From Salibacteraceae bacterium (GTDB lineage: Bacteria; Bacteroidota; Bacteroidia; Flavobacteriales_G; Salibacteraceae): 5,514 nucleotides of DNA. The position numbers and the translations under genes are program-made. Under the pieces are notes generated by a model. That model saw only the letters and a program-made list of their open reading frames with translations, was not told where the DNA came from and did no database searches. Location: NCBI GenBank assembly GCA_023262195.1, contig JALRDM010000213.1, positions 1-5,514 of the forward strand. The letters are read 5' to 3'. This document shows, piece by piece, positions 1 through 5,381 of this stretch (its first letter is position 1; the number at the start of each line of letters is the position of its first letter).

Positions 1-30
1 ATAAACCGAACCCTGTGATAACTATTCGTG

Positions 31-50
31 GTTGGGAGTCCAACTCCTTA
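31..50 (-). other. Short hairpins abutting the proteorhodopsin stop codon
   Basis: On the minus strand the TAA stop is followed at once by GGAGT-TGG-ACTCC (47-35), a perfect 5-bp stem. It overlaps a second perfect stem, GTTGG-ACTC-CCAAC (44-31), so the two cannot form together. No T-tract follows, so this is not a classical intrinsic terminator. It could be a weak 3'-end or intercistronic structure, or chance. Confidence 0.25.
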
Positions 51-836
51 GGCGGATACTGTTTTCTTGCTTGATACAGCTACACTGTATACTACTAAGC
101 CGAATCCAATCTTATTGATGGCATCTGCAATGTTGTAGAAAAGATCCACGTTGCTTGCGTCCCATCCTAGTCCTACATTTAACCAACCTCCAGGCATACA
201 CATGTAACCAATTGGATAAATCGCCCATCCAACGAGGACAAACCATGCCATGATGTTCACACCCTTGACTACTTGAGGATTGTCTGACTTTTCCGCCAAT
301 TCCTTTACTTCTCCTTTCCAAGCTGTGTACAAGATATATACATAACCTACAGTTGAAATGACACCCCAAACTACGGAATGCGTCGTGCTACCGCCTTCTG
401 GATTAAACGCCTCTCCTATGTATCCCGCAACGAGCATTAAAACTGATGCACCAATCAATTTCCATAGCAAACTCAGCTTAGCGCCTGCAGCTTTGGTCAA
501 GAGGTAAAATTCCACACACATTAACGGAACTGTAAGAGTCCAATCGATGTATCGGAAAAACGTTGGCGACTCACCGTGAGTCATATAATAATCACGCATG
601 TAGTAATAATGCACTGCTGCTATAAACGTGATTAATCCGGAAACCAATAAAGAGGTTTTCCATTTTCCTTCCACGGTGCCACGCTCGAAGAAAAAGAATA
701 CAGATGCACCCATCATCGCCATATAACCGATGAAGAATGTAAAGCCGACATAATCGTCAGCTGCCATAAGAGGAATATCCAATAATAAATTTGACATAAT
801 TGTGATGTTTAATAGATTTAATGCAACATTAAACAT
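48..836 (-). CDS. Green-tuned proton-pumping proteorhodopsin
   Basis: This is a light-driven proton pump of the inner membrane that binds retinal. Seven hydrophobic segments are visible, at about residues 28-50, 59-82, 94-114, 122-142, 152-174, 191-214 and 229-254. The helix C motif RYIDWTLTVPLMCVE carries Asp98 (proton acceptor), Thr102 and Glu109 (proton donor). This is the DTE pattern of H+ pumps, not the NDQ of sodium pumps or NTQ of chloride pumps. Met106 sits at the spectral tuning site (105 in the reference proteorhodopsin); Met or Leu there gives green absorption. His76 (AAVHYYYMRDYY) matches the conserved histidine that partners the acceptor. Lys242 in DAINKIGFG is the retinal Schiff-base lysine. 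The protein is 262 aa from the first ATG. The ATG at 797 (MSNLLLDIPLMAADDYVG, 249 aa) is an equally good or better start, because family members usually begin about 10-20 residues before DDYVGFTFF. The gene is intact, follows a long AT-rich leader, and looks monocistronic at its 5' side. No retinal-forming blh gene is visible in the 47 bases downstream. Confidence 0.97.
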   Translation of the reverse strand: MFNVALNLLNITIMSNLLLDIPLMAADDYVGFTFFIGYMAMMGASVFFFFERGTVEGKWKTSLLVSGLITFIAAVHYYYMRDYYMTHGESPTFFRYIDWTLTVPLMCVEFYLLTKAAGAKLSLLWKLIGASVLMLVAGYIGEAFNPEGGSTTHSVVWGVISTVGYVYILYTAWKGEVKELAEKSDNPQVVKGVNIMAWFVLVGWAIYPIGYMCMPGGWLNVGLGWDASNVDLFYNIADAINKIGFGLVVYSVAVSSKKTVSA

Positions 837-890
837 AAAACTTCTAAAAGGGTTTTAAGATTATTTGTTATGTGGCTCAAAAGATGTTAC

Positions 891-909
891 CTTTTAACTA
901 TCTTTTAAC
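891..909 (-). repeat. Tandem GTTAAAAG boxes in the proteorhodopsin leader
   Basis: Two exact copies of CTTTTAAC (GTTAAAAG on the coding strand of the rhodopsin) lie at 891-898 and 902-909. They start 11 bases apart, about one helical turn. A related CGTTTAAG follows at 914-921. Same-face spacing is typical of a tandem operator, but the region is AT-rich and no regulator family is recognised, so the function is a guess. Confidence 0.3.
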
Positions 910-1002
910 GAACCGTTTAAGAATCTTTCACAGTAATACCAATGCTTTACAAAGGTTTAATGATTTAATTTTCTTGTATTATTTTGAATGAATTTTTTTT
1001 AA

Positions 1003-1033
1003 CAAAAGTTCAACAATAAAAATCTTGAAACAA
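1003..1033 (-). promoter_or_regulatory. Candidate Bacteroidota-type promoter for proteorhodopsin
   Basis: On the minus strand TTG (1033-1031) is followed after 20 bases by AACTTTTG (1010-1003). The known Bacteroidota sigma-A consensus is TTG, about 19-21 bases, then TAnnTTTG, so the -7 box matches at five of six fixed positions. This would place transcription start near 996 and give a leader of about 160-200 nt before the rhodopsin start. The call rests only on motif matching in AT-rich DNA, where chance matches are common. Confidence 0.28.
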
Positions 1034-1218
1034 CATTTTGTGTCGTGGGGGTCGCATTTTTATCCAAGTTTTACAGCTGAAACGATCGTGCCAAATGTTG
1101 CATGAAAACACGTGTCCCAGAATTGGATTACCATGCAAAACTGGATAACGTGATTTATGTCAAAACAGTTTACAAAGCGCTCAACAAGGTGTTTTCTAAT
1201 CACTTCCCAAAATGCGAG

Positions 1219-1458
1219 CTACTGCTTTACAACCTTGAGCGCGTAGAAATCGTTTTCTGTACCGATCAATGCGAAATAGATACCCTTCGGCTCGTAAAAT
1301 TGAATTTCCAGGCCTGTAGCATTCGCAAACGGTATGGTACGCAACACTCTCCCAGATGCATCCATAATGGATACCGACTGTAATTTGGAACTATCCAATG
1401 ATTCAGTTGATAATATGTCAACAATTGACGTTTGGGTTAGGGAAGTTGTCCGATTCAT
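1219..1458 (-). pseudogene. Orphan T9SS type A C-terminal sorting domain fragment
   Basis: The open frame gives 79 aa from an ATG at 1458, but only about residues 12-79 look like real protein. They match the layout of T9SS type A sorting domains: VDIL strand, SVSIMDASGRVLRT (the common IYDxxGRxV segment), a GIYF turn, and a terminal KVVKQ followed directly by the stop. Such domains are C-terminal tags on large secreted proteins with a signal peptide. They are not made alone, and this frame has neither signal peptide nor cargo. The expected opening (F/Y)PNP motif is missing in this frame, but FPNP is encoded in the overlapping DUF7009-like frame at 1444-1433. From that FPNP to the stop is about 74 codons, the normal domain length, provided one base is skipped near 1420. 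The first 11 residues of the frame (MNRTTSLTQTS) are therefore probably shadow of the upstream gene. It is most likely the remnant 3' end of a lost secreted-protein gene, and translation is doubtful. Confidence 0.7.
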
Positions 1459-1789
1459 CTTCGTCTACTCGCTCTGTAAGGCAAGCAAAATCTTTTTCAA
1501 TCAATACACGCAAAGTCGATCCATCACCAAGTGCCAGCTGATCTTCCATGCCAACTTCGGTTGGTTTTAGCCAGGTGGAATACGCATTTTCAGGCACTGA
1601 GACTAAGATCTGCGTTCCGTTGAATTCTGCGACAAACGTTTCGCCTTGATTCTTATTCAAACTGTAAATCAAGCTATGTCCATTTGGGAAGTTGATCGCT
1701 GCTGAAACGCTTCCTTCGTCTTCGAATGTGCTTACCTCAGATTGGGTTAACCTTAGTCTGAGCGAATTGTCTTTGATTCTGATTTTCAC
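1418..1789 (-). CDS. DUF7009-like small protein
   Basis: This 123-aa protein is soluble and acidic, with no signal peptide or membrane segment. It begins MKIRIKDNSLRLRLTQSEV, continues with a predicted beta-rich middle (INFPNGHSLIYSL, FNGTQILVSVPENA, DQLALGDGSTLRVLIEKDFACL), and ends in an acidic tail, DEDESDNFPNPN. From memory this pattern fits the uncharacterised DUF7009 family of Bacteroidota, whose members also end near D-N-Y/F-P-N-P. The biochemical function is unknown. The start is GTG at 1789: an in-frame stop (the fdhD TAA) lies just upstream, so no ATG is possible, and MKIRIK is the usual family beginning. Only 9 bases separate it from fdhD, so it is probably cotranscribed with the molybdenum genes. 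Its last 41 bases overlap the T9SS fragment in another frame, and NVNC after FPNP may be an altered C-terminus. Confidence 0.75.
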   Translation of the reverse strand: MKIRIKDNSLRLRLTQSEVSTFEDEGSVSAAINFPNGHSLIYSLNKNQGETFVAEFNGTQILVSVPENAYSTWLKPTEVGMEDQLALGDGSTLRVLIEKDFACLTERVDEDESDNFPNPNVNC

Positions 1790-1798
1790 GCGATAAAA

Positions 1799-2647
1799 TT
1801 AATCTTGATCCTTAAAGCGATGTGTATGGGCATAAACATTAAAGGACTTAGGTTTTACAAACCCAATTAAGGTGATTCCAAATTCATCTGCGGTCTCGAC
1901 TGCTAAACTCGATGGCGCACCCACCGACACAATCACTGATATACCTGCCATTGCGGTTTTTTGTACCAATTCATAACAGCACCGTCCACTTAAAACAATG
2001 ATGCATTGATCCAAAGAATGGTTTTTTGAAAAAATGGCCGCTCCAATGATCTTGTCAAGTGCATTATGGCGACCAATATCCTCACGCAACAAAAGCAATT
2101 CTCCATCAGATTGAAATAGAGCAGAGGCGTGCAATCCGCCCGTGTGCTCAAATATCTCTTGTGCTTTGCGCATGGTATCAGGCAGTTTTCTTATGATTTC
2201 ACTGTCAAGCTTTATATCGCTTGATACCTTTTTCGGACAAATGCTTTGTAGGCTCTCAATGCTGGCTTTGCCACAAACACCGCAGCTGCTCGAAGTGTAA
2301 AAGTTTCGTTGCAGTTTGTTCCAATCCATGAGCACCTCAGGGTGAAGTTCAGCCCGAACCACATTCTTCGAAGCCTTGCCACTGGCATCTGTGCAGTGAT
2401 CGATATGAGTAATGTTGTCAAAGTCTTGAATTACAGCCTCGGTAAAAAGGAAACCAAGCGTGAGCTCTAGATCGTGCCCGGGAGTGCGCATAGTGACCGC
2501 AATGTTGCGTTGTTCGCGATCATCTTCAGGACCAAAACCTATTCTCATTTCCAAGGGCTCTTCAGAGGCTACTACATCCAAAGCGGAGTGCAACCGACCC
2601 TCACGAAAACGATGAATATTGATGGGAGTAGCTCTTAGTTCAGACAT
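1799..2647 (-). CDS. fdhD: Formate dehydrogenase accessory sulfurtransferase FdhD
   Basis: FdhD carries sulfur from a cysteine desulfurase to the molybdenum (or tungsten) bis-MGD cofactor of formate dehydrogenase, which is needed for activity; it acts in the cytoplasm. The 282-aa length is close to the family norm (about 280). Visible motifs in order are EEPLEMRI (30-37), TPGHDLELTLGFLFTEAVI (55-73), the sulfur-transfer loop SSCGVCGKASI with Cys122 and Cys125 (119-130), GGLHASALF (170-178), REDIGRHNALDKIIGAA (188-204), and SGRCCYELVQKTAMAGI (220-236) followed by VGAPSSLAVETA. Both loop cysteines are present, so the protein should be active. The start is ATG at 2647, two bases after the mobA stop, which indicates translational coupling. 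No formate dehydrogenase structural gene is in the window, so its client enzyme must lie elsewhere or have been lost. Confidence 0.96.
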   Translation of the reverse strand: MSELRATPINIHRFREGRLHSALDVVASEEPLEMRIGFGPEDDREQRNIAVTMRTPGHDLELTLGFLFTEAVIQDFDNITHIDHCTDASGKASKNVVRAELHPEVLMDWNKLQRNFYTSSSCGVCGKASIESLQSICPKKVSSDIKLDSEIIRKLPDTMRKAQEIFEHTGGLHASALFQSDGELLLLREDIGRHNALDKIIGAAIFSKNHSLDQCIIVLSGRCCYELVQKTAMAGISVIVSVGAPSSLAVETADEFGITLIGFVKPKSFNVYAHTHRFKDQD

Positions 2648-2649
2648 AG

Positions 2650-3228
2650 CTAATTTGATTGATTGAGGTATTCTTCAAAATCTGCCCAATGATTAAGGTT
2701 GGTGAGTTGATGGCTATCCACTCGAGTTGAGCCGTATGGATTGGATTTAATCACTTTGGTCAAAGAATAAACCTCTGACATCACTGCCATAGTTAGGTAG
2801 GGGAGGGAGCGGTTAAACCACTTAGCCACCAAAGGCTGGATATTTATTTCATCCAACGCAACGCATGCTAAGTGTTCAGCGCTCTTGGCCGAGGCGATAT
2901 TCGCCATGGTGGATAATTCGATGCCCGGAGTATCGACACTTAGTACAAAAACGTCTCTTGGCTTGAGCTGTTCGAGCGATGCGATGATCCCTGCCATCGG
3001 GCCGATATCGCTGTGCTCATCCACAATGAGCTGTTCGGAGCCAAAGTCTTTTGATTGTTCTGCTCTGCAGGATATGTAAACCTCATTAAAGAGCGTTTTG
3101 AGTTTGTTTACTTGATGCTCCCATAGGTAAGTTCCATTCAATTTAAGCTGATGCTTGGGCTGACCCATTCGAGTACTGTAGCCACCACAAAATATAACTG
3201 CTGGAATGTCAGATTTCATCCAAGTCAT
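2650..3228 (-). CDS. mobA: MobA-like molybdenum cofactor guanylyltransferase
   Basis: MobA attaches GMP from GTP to Mo-molybdopterin, giving the guanine dinucleotide cofactor used by formate dehydrogenase and other DMSO-reductase-family enzymes. The 192-aa length matches E. coli MobA (about 194). The nucleotide-binding signature FCGGYSTRMGQPKHQL (13-28) fits the LAGGxSxRMGxxK pattern with Arg20, Met21, Gly22 and Lys25. DIGPMAGIIASL (74-85) is the usual GPLxGI segment, LSVDTPG (96-102) holds the metal-binding Asp of the family's CDMPF region, QPLVAKW (131-137) matches the QPLxALY region, and NLNHWADFEEY (177-187) is the usual closing N-x-N-x-x-x-D/E-x segment. The start is ATG at 3228, overlapping the upstream NTPase gene by 20 bases; ATG at 3219 (MKSDIPAVIF) is also possible. 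Linkage to fdhD supports the molybdenum role. A relative such as MocA, which uses CTP, cannot be excluded by eye. Confidence 0.88.
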   Translation of the reverse strand: MTWMKSDIPAVIFCGGYSTRMGQPKHQLKLNGTYLWEHQVNKLKTLFNEVYISCRAEQSKDFGSEQLIVDEHSDIGPMAGIIASLEQLKPRDVFVLSVDTPGIELSTMANIASAKSAEHLACVALDEINIQPLVAKWFNRSLPYLTMAVMSEVYSLTKVIKSNPYGSTRVDSHQLTNLNHWADFEEYLNQSN

Positions 3229-3703
3229 CAGTTTTAATCACCCTACAATCACCCAATCTATAATGCTCTATAGCATCTTCTAGCAAATAGTCCCTTATTA
3301 CAAGAATCAAGTTTTTAGCGTTTGTCCCTGCATTTGCTATCGCCACTGAAACTTCTGGTTCCAGGCCTTTGCCTTTAAGTTCGAGTTTGCCGATTTCATC
3401 AATTATGAACCAATCAGACTTTTGTTGACTCTGCTCAATCAACAGTTGCTTAGTCCGAGCAAAGGCAGATTGAGAAAATCGATACTTTCCAATTTCGATC
3501 ACAGCCGTTTCATTAGGTGCTGCATCCATTAAGATTTTCTTTTCATCAAGTACGTTCACAAACCATTTTTGACTGTCAATATCCGGATTCACCACTCCCA
3601 TCAGCAATTCTCCTTGTTTGCGCTTACTCGCTATAAATTGATTCAGTGCAGTAGACTTCCCAGTGTGCACAGGGCCAGTGAGTAAAATTATTCTAGCGCT
3701 CAT
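3209..3703 (-). CDS. THEP1-like P-loop nucleoside triphosphatase
   Basis: This is a 164-aa single-domain NTPase. The Walker A motif is GPVHTGKST (10-18) near the N-terminus, and the Walker B motif is WFIIDEIGKLEL (98-109). The combination of Walker A followed about 90 residues later by DEIGKxEL is the signature of the THEP1/NTPase_1 family, which hydrolyses ATP and GTP in vitro and whose cellular role is mostly unknown. MobB, the GTP-binding partner of MobA, is also a small P-loop protein. Because this gene sits directly upstream of mobA and overlaps it by 20 bases, a MobB-like helper role is an attractive inference, though DEIGKLEL is a THEP1 rather than a MobB feature. It starts at ATG 3703 and overlaps the membrane protein gene by 11 bases, so the two products may work together, for example as ATPase and membrane partner. 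Confidence 0.85.
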   Translation of the reverse strand: MSARIILLTGPVHTGKSTALNQFIASKRKQGELLMGVVNPDIDSQKWFVNVLDEKKILMDAAPNETAVIEIGKYRFSQSAFARTKQLLIEQSQQKSDWFIIDEIGKLELKGKGLEPEVSVAIANAGTNAKNLILVIRDYLLEDAIEHYRLGDCRVIKTDDLDEI

Positions 3704-4754
3704 TCAAGGTGAAATGTAACAGAATAAGAATAAATGATCTGATACGGTTTCCTTCGACCCTCGATGATTGATTCCAAGCAAATCGAGACAGGCTTACGTA
3801 GAGGGGTATTTCAGATTTGATGGAATTCAAAAAGCTTTCAGTTTCCAAGCTTTTACGCTTGGCATAGAGTCGAATGAACCACTGAATAATCGGTTGAATG
3901 ATGATAAACCAAACCGCGATAATGCTTATCGTTCGGATGAGTTGTGTTAACGCTGCATCAGCAGAAACAAAAAAGAACTGAAAAGCAAGCGCCAATAAAA
4001 ACAGCCCGAGCACCACAGCTACGATCCAAATCTTTGATCGCTTAGGCTGTTGGGTATTCTGCTCACCATTAAACTCTGAGAGCAACACTGCCAGACGCTC
4101 ACGATGGGTGAGAAGTGCTTTGGGTATTTGGGCAATTATAATTCCGATGAATAACCCCCCAGCGGCATATATTGCTACAAAAGCCAATGCAGAAGCATAA
4201 GAAATGGAGAAGCCAAGCGGGGTGTCAGTCAAGCGTTCCGATATAGAATTGCTGAACTGGTCTATGGACTCGAAAAAAGACTGACCAAATACAATCCACA
4301 AAACGAATACCTTCTGCAATGCTGACGCAGTTGTACTGGTGATTCCTAATAAGATTGCGGATATCTTGAAGCTTGGAAGCAAGGAATAAATTACAATTCC
4401 CAATATTGCTTGAATGGATACTGCTAAGTATGCGCCAACCGGAGAGTGCGGACTTATAATTGCCTTCGCAATGATCACCGTAACTGCGGCTTTCGCTATG
4501 GATCGCGCGATTTGAATTGTTCGGCCGGCATTCTCCTCAATAGAGTTCCAAGCGATCAATGAAATGTAGGTGACGGATAATCCGCCAACGAGCAATCCAG
4601 TAAATGGAGATTGAATGGCGTGAAAGAACCCTCCAAGACCACATTCGGTAATGGCCCATAACACGGTTATTCGATCTACAGCATGTCGATTAATCGATGA
4701 CATGACGCAAAGTTCTTTTTTTATTTCTTCGCGGATATTCACTGTTTCAACCAC
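3693..4754 (-). CDS. Multi-pass membrane protein of unknown function, first gene of the molybdenum operon
   Basis: The product is 353 aa with hydrophobic segments at roughly 31-47, 50-68, 86-101, 106-127, 130-156, 184-209, 242-263 and 268-296. A polar cytoplasm-like loop (212-241) divides it into two halves, and a mostly amphipathic tail follows 297. The N-terminal ECGLGGFFHAIQSPFTGLL, with its small residues and prolines, recalls substrate-binding S components of ECF transporters. The second half, two long helices plus a polar tail, loosely recalls EcfT/CbiQ. This resemblance is only impressionistic, and I recognise no family with certainty. The frame opens at GTG 4754, preceded by AAGGATAAA, a rare SD-like site. 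ATG at 4703 (MSSINRHAVDRITVLW), preceded by an A-rich tract typical of Bacteroidota starts, is a good alternative that removes 17 polar residues. It heads the minus-strand operon and overlaps the NTPase gene, suggesting a joint function such as transport energised or gated by that NTPase. Confidence 0.8.
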   Translation of the reverse strand: MVETVNIREEIKKELCVMSSINRHAVDRITVLWAITECGLGGFFHAIQSPFTGLLVGGLSVTYISLIAWNSIEENAGRTIQIARSIAKAAVTVIIAKAIISPHSPVGAYLAVSIQAILGIVIYSLLPSFKISAILLGITSTTASALQKVFVLWIVFGQSFFESIDQFSNSISERLTDTPLGFSISYASALAFVAIYAAGGLFIGIIIAQIPKALLTHRERLAVLLSEFNGEQNTQQPKRSKIWIVAVVLGLFLLALAFQFFFVSADAALTQLIRTISIIAVWFIIIQPIIQWFIRLYAKRKSLETESFLNSIKSEIPLYVSLSRFAWNQSSRVEGNRIRSFILILLHFTLNER

Positions 4755-4830
4755 TTTATCCTTGTAATGAAATAAGATGGTATGGGATGAAAATGATGTC
4801 TAAACGAGTTGATGACTTAAAAATACCTGA
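4755..4830. promoter_or_regulatory. Divergent intergenic region
   Basis: These 76 bases separate the minus-strand molybdenum operon from the plus-strand GreA/GreB-like gene and must hold or border both promoters. On the plus strand TATCCTTG (4757-4764) matches the Bacteroidota TAnnTTTG box at five of six fixed positions, but no TTG lies at the right distance upstream. No good box was found for the minus strand. The plus-strand gene has an A-rich stretch (TTAAAAATA) about 10 bases before its ATG, the usual Bacteroidota substitute for a Shine-Dalgarno site. Confidence 0.3.
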
Positions 4831-5274
4831 ATGACTAAGAATGAGTTGGTTGAGTTTGTAAAAAGTGAGTTGAGTACGAAGGTTGCCGCTTTGAAAAATG
4901 ACATCAATTCATTGGTCAAGGATAGTTCAGAGAACTCCAAACCAAACTCTGGAGATAAGCACGAGGTTGGGCTAGAAATGGCCATGGGAGAGCTTGATCG
5001 ATTGACCCATCAGCTGGATACCTACAAACGCCAATATTCAGAGTTGGAATTGATGGATTTCTCTGCAAAGTACGTGATTGAGGCTGGCGCACTTGTGAAA
5101 ACGAATCGAGGTGTTTTCCTAATCTCCACGGCTTTTGGTTTAGTTAAGACTGGTTCGTTGTCTGCGTTTTGCTTGTCTCCACAGAGTCCACTCGCCAAGG
5201 CGCTCATGGGTAAAGCCGAAGGTGATCAGGTAGAAATAAACGGAGTGAGACACACCATTGTTGAGGTGAAATAG
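4831..5274 (+). CDS. GreA/GreB-like protein, short Bacteroidota type
   Basis: This 147-aa protein has two parts. Residues 1-75 are predicted to form a helical hairpin (polar and charged, with KSELSTKVAALKNDINSL and ELDRLTHQLDTYKRQYSEL as the two helices) whose tip is SSENSKPNSGDKHEVGLEM. Residues 80-147 form a small beta-rich domain with GALVKTNRGVFLIS, FCLSPQSPLAKALMGKAEGDQVEING and a final HTIVEVK. The SPxSPLxxALxGKxxGDxVxxxG pattern is that of the GreA/GreB C-terminal domain, and the coiled-coil N-terminus fits insertion into the RNA polymerase secondary channel. These short Bacteroidota homologues have, as I recall, often been mislabelled 3-oxoacyl-ACP synthase. The tip carries Glu and Asp residues (Glu34, Asp42, Glu45), but I cannot say whether they stimulate RNA cleavage as in true GreA. 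The start is ATG 4831; no earlier in-frame start gives family-like sequence. It lies upstream of typA on the same strand with a 107-base gap. Confidence 0.85.
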   Translation: MTKNELVEFVKSELSTKVAALKNDINSLVKDSSENSKPNSGDKHEVGLEMAMGELDRLTHQLDTYKRQYSELELMDFSAKYVIEAGALVKTNRGVFLISTAFGLVKTGSLSAFCLSPQSPLAKALMGKAEGDQVEINGVRHTIVEVK

Positions 5275-5381
5275 TTGATTTTGTGCAGTTTAACAATTGA
5301 TGGAAGATTCGAATTTCATTTACACTCGTTCATCCAATCACCATTAAATAAGACTACTTTCGCGGCCGCAAATACACACCT

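Larger units (their letters stand above)
837..1218. other. AT-rich intergenic region upstream of proteorhodopsin
   Basis: This 382-base stretch has no convincing gene. It separates the T9SS fragment from the proteorhodopsin gene, both on the minus strand. The part nearest the rhodopsin (about 840-1020) is very AT-rich and contains TTTTAA-type repeats and a possible promoter. The part at 1020-1218 is more mixed in composition and shows no recognisable motif. No hairpin plus T-run terminator was found for the upstream operon. A plus-strand open frame begins at 1102, but it has no family resemblance and runs antisense over the T9SS fragment. Confidence 0.7.

Noticed and set aside
1..47. Possible start of another minus-strand gene (a frame reading SQPRIVITGFGL)
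   Set aside because: Only about 12-14 codons are visible, with no ATG or GTG start and no recognisable family. It cannot be told from chance.
1071..1083. Near-palindrome TTTACAGCTGAAA
   Set aside because: It is short, with no T-run or paired element. Too weak to call a terminator or operator.
1063..1218. Open frame continuing about 52 codons past the T9SS fragment stop (minus strand)
   Set aside because: T9SS domains end at KVVKQ, so the stop at 1221-1219 is the natural one. The extension has no recognisable motif.
1102..1383. Plus-strand open frame of 93 codons
   Set aside because: It resembles no family, has no convincing start signal, and its second half runs antisense to the well-supported T9SS-type sequence. 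Probably chance.
1334..1570. Plus-strand open frame of 78 codons
   Set aside because: It lies antisense to the DUF7009-like gene and the T9SS fragment, and its composition is shadow-like.
2885..3079. Plus-strand open frame inside mobA, and others inside fdhD (2212-2421) and proteorhodopsin (112-369)
   Set aside because: They are fully contained in well-supported genes and show no family features.
5022..5207. Minus-strand open frame inside the GreA/GreB-like gene, and a similar one at 4800-4985
   Set aside because: Both are antisense shadows of a gene with clear family motifs on the plus strand.
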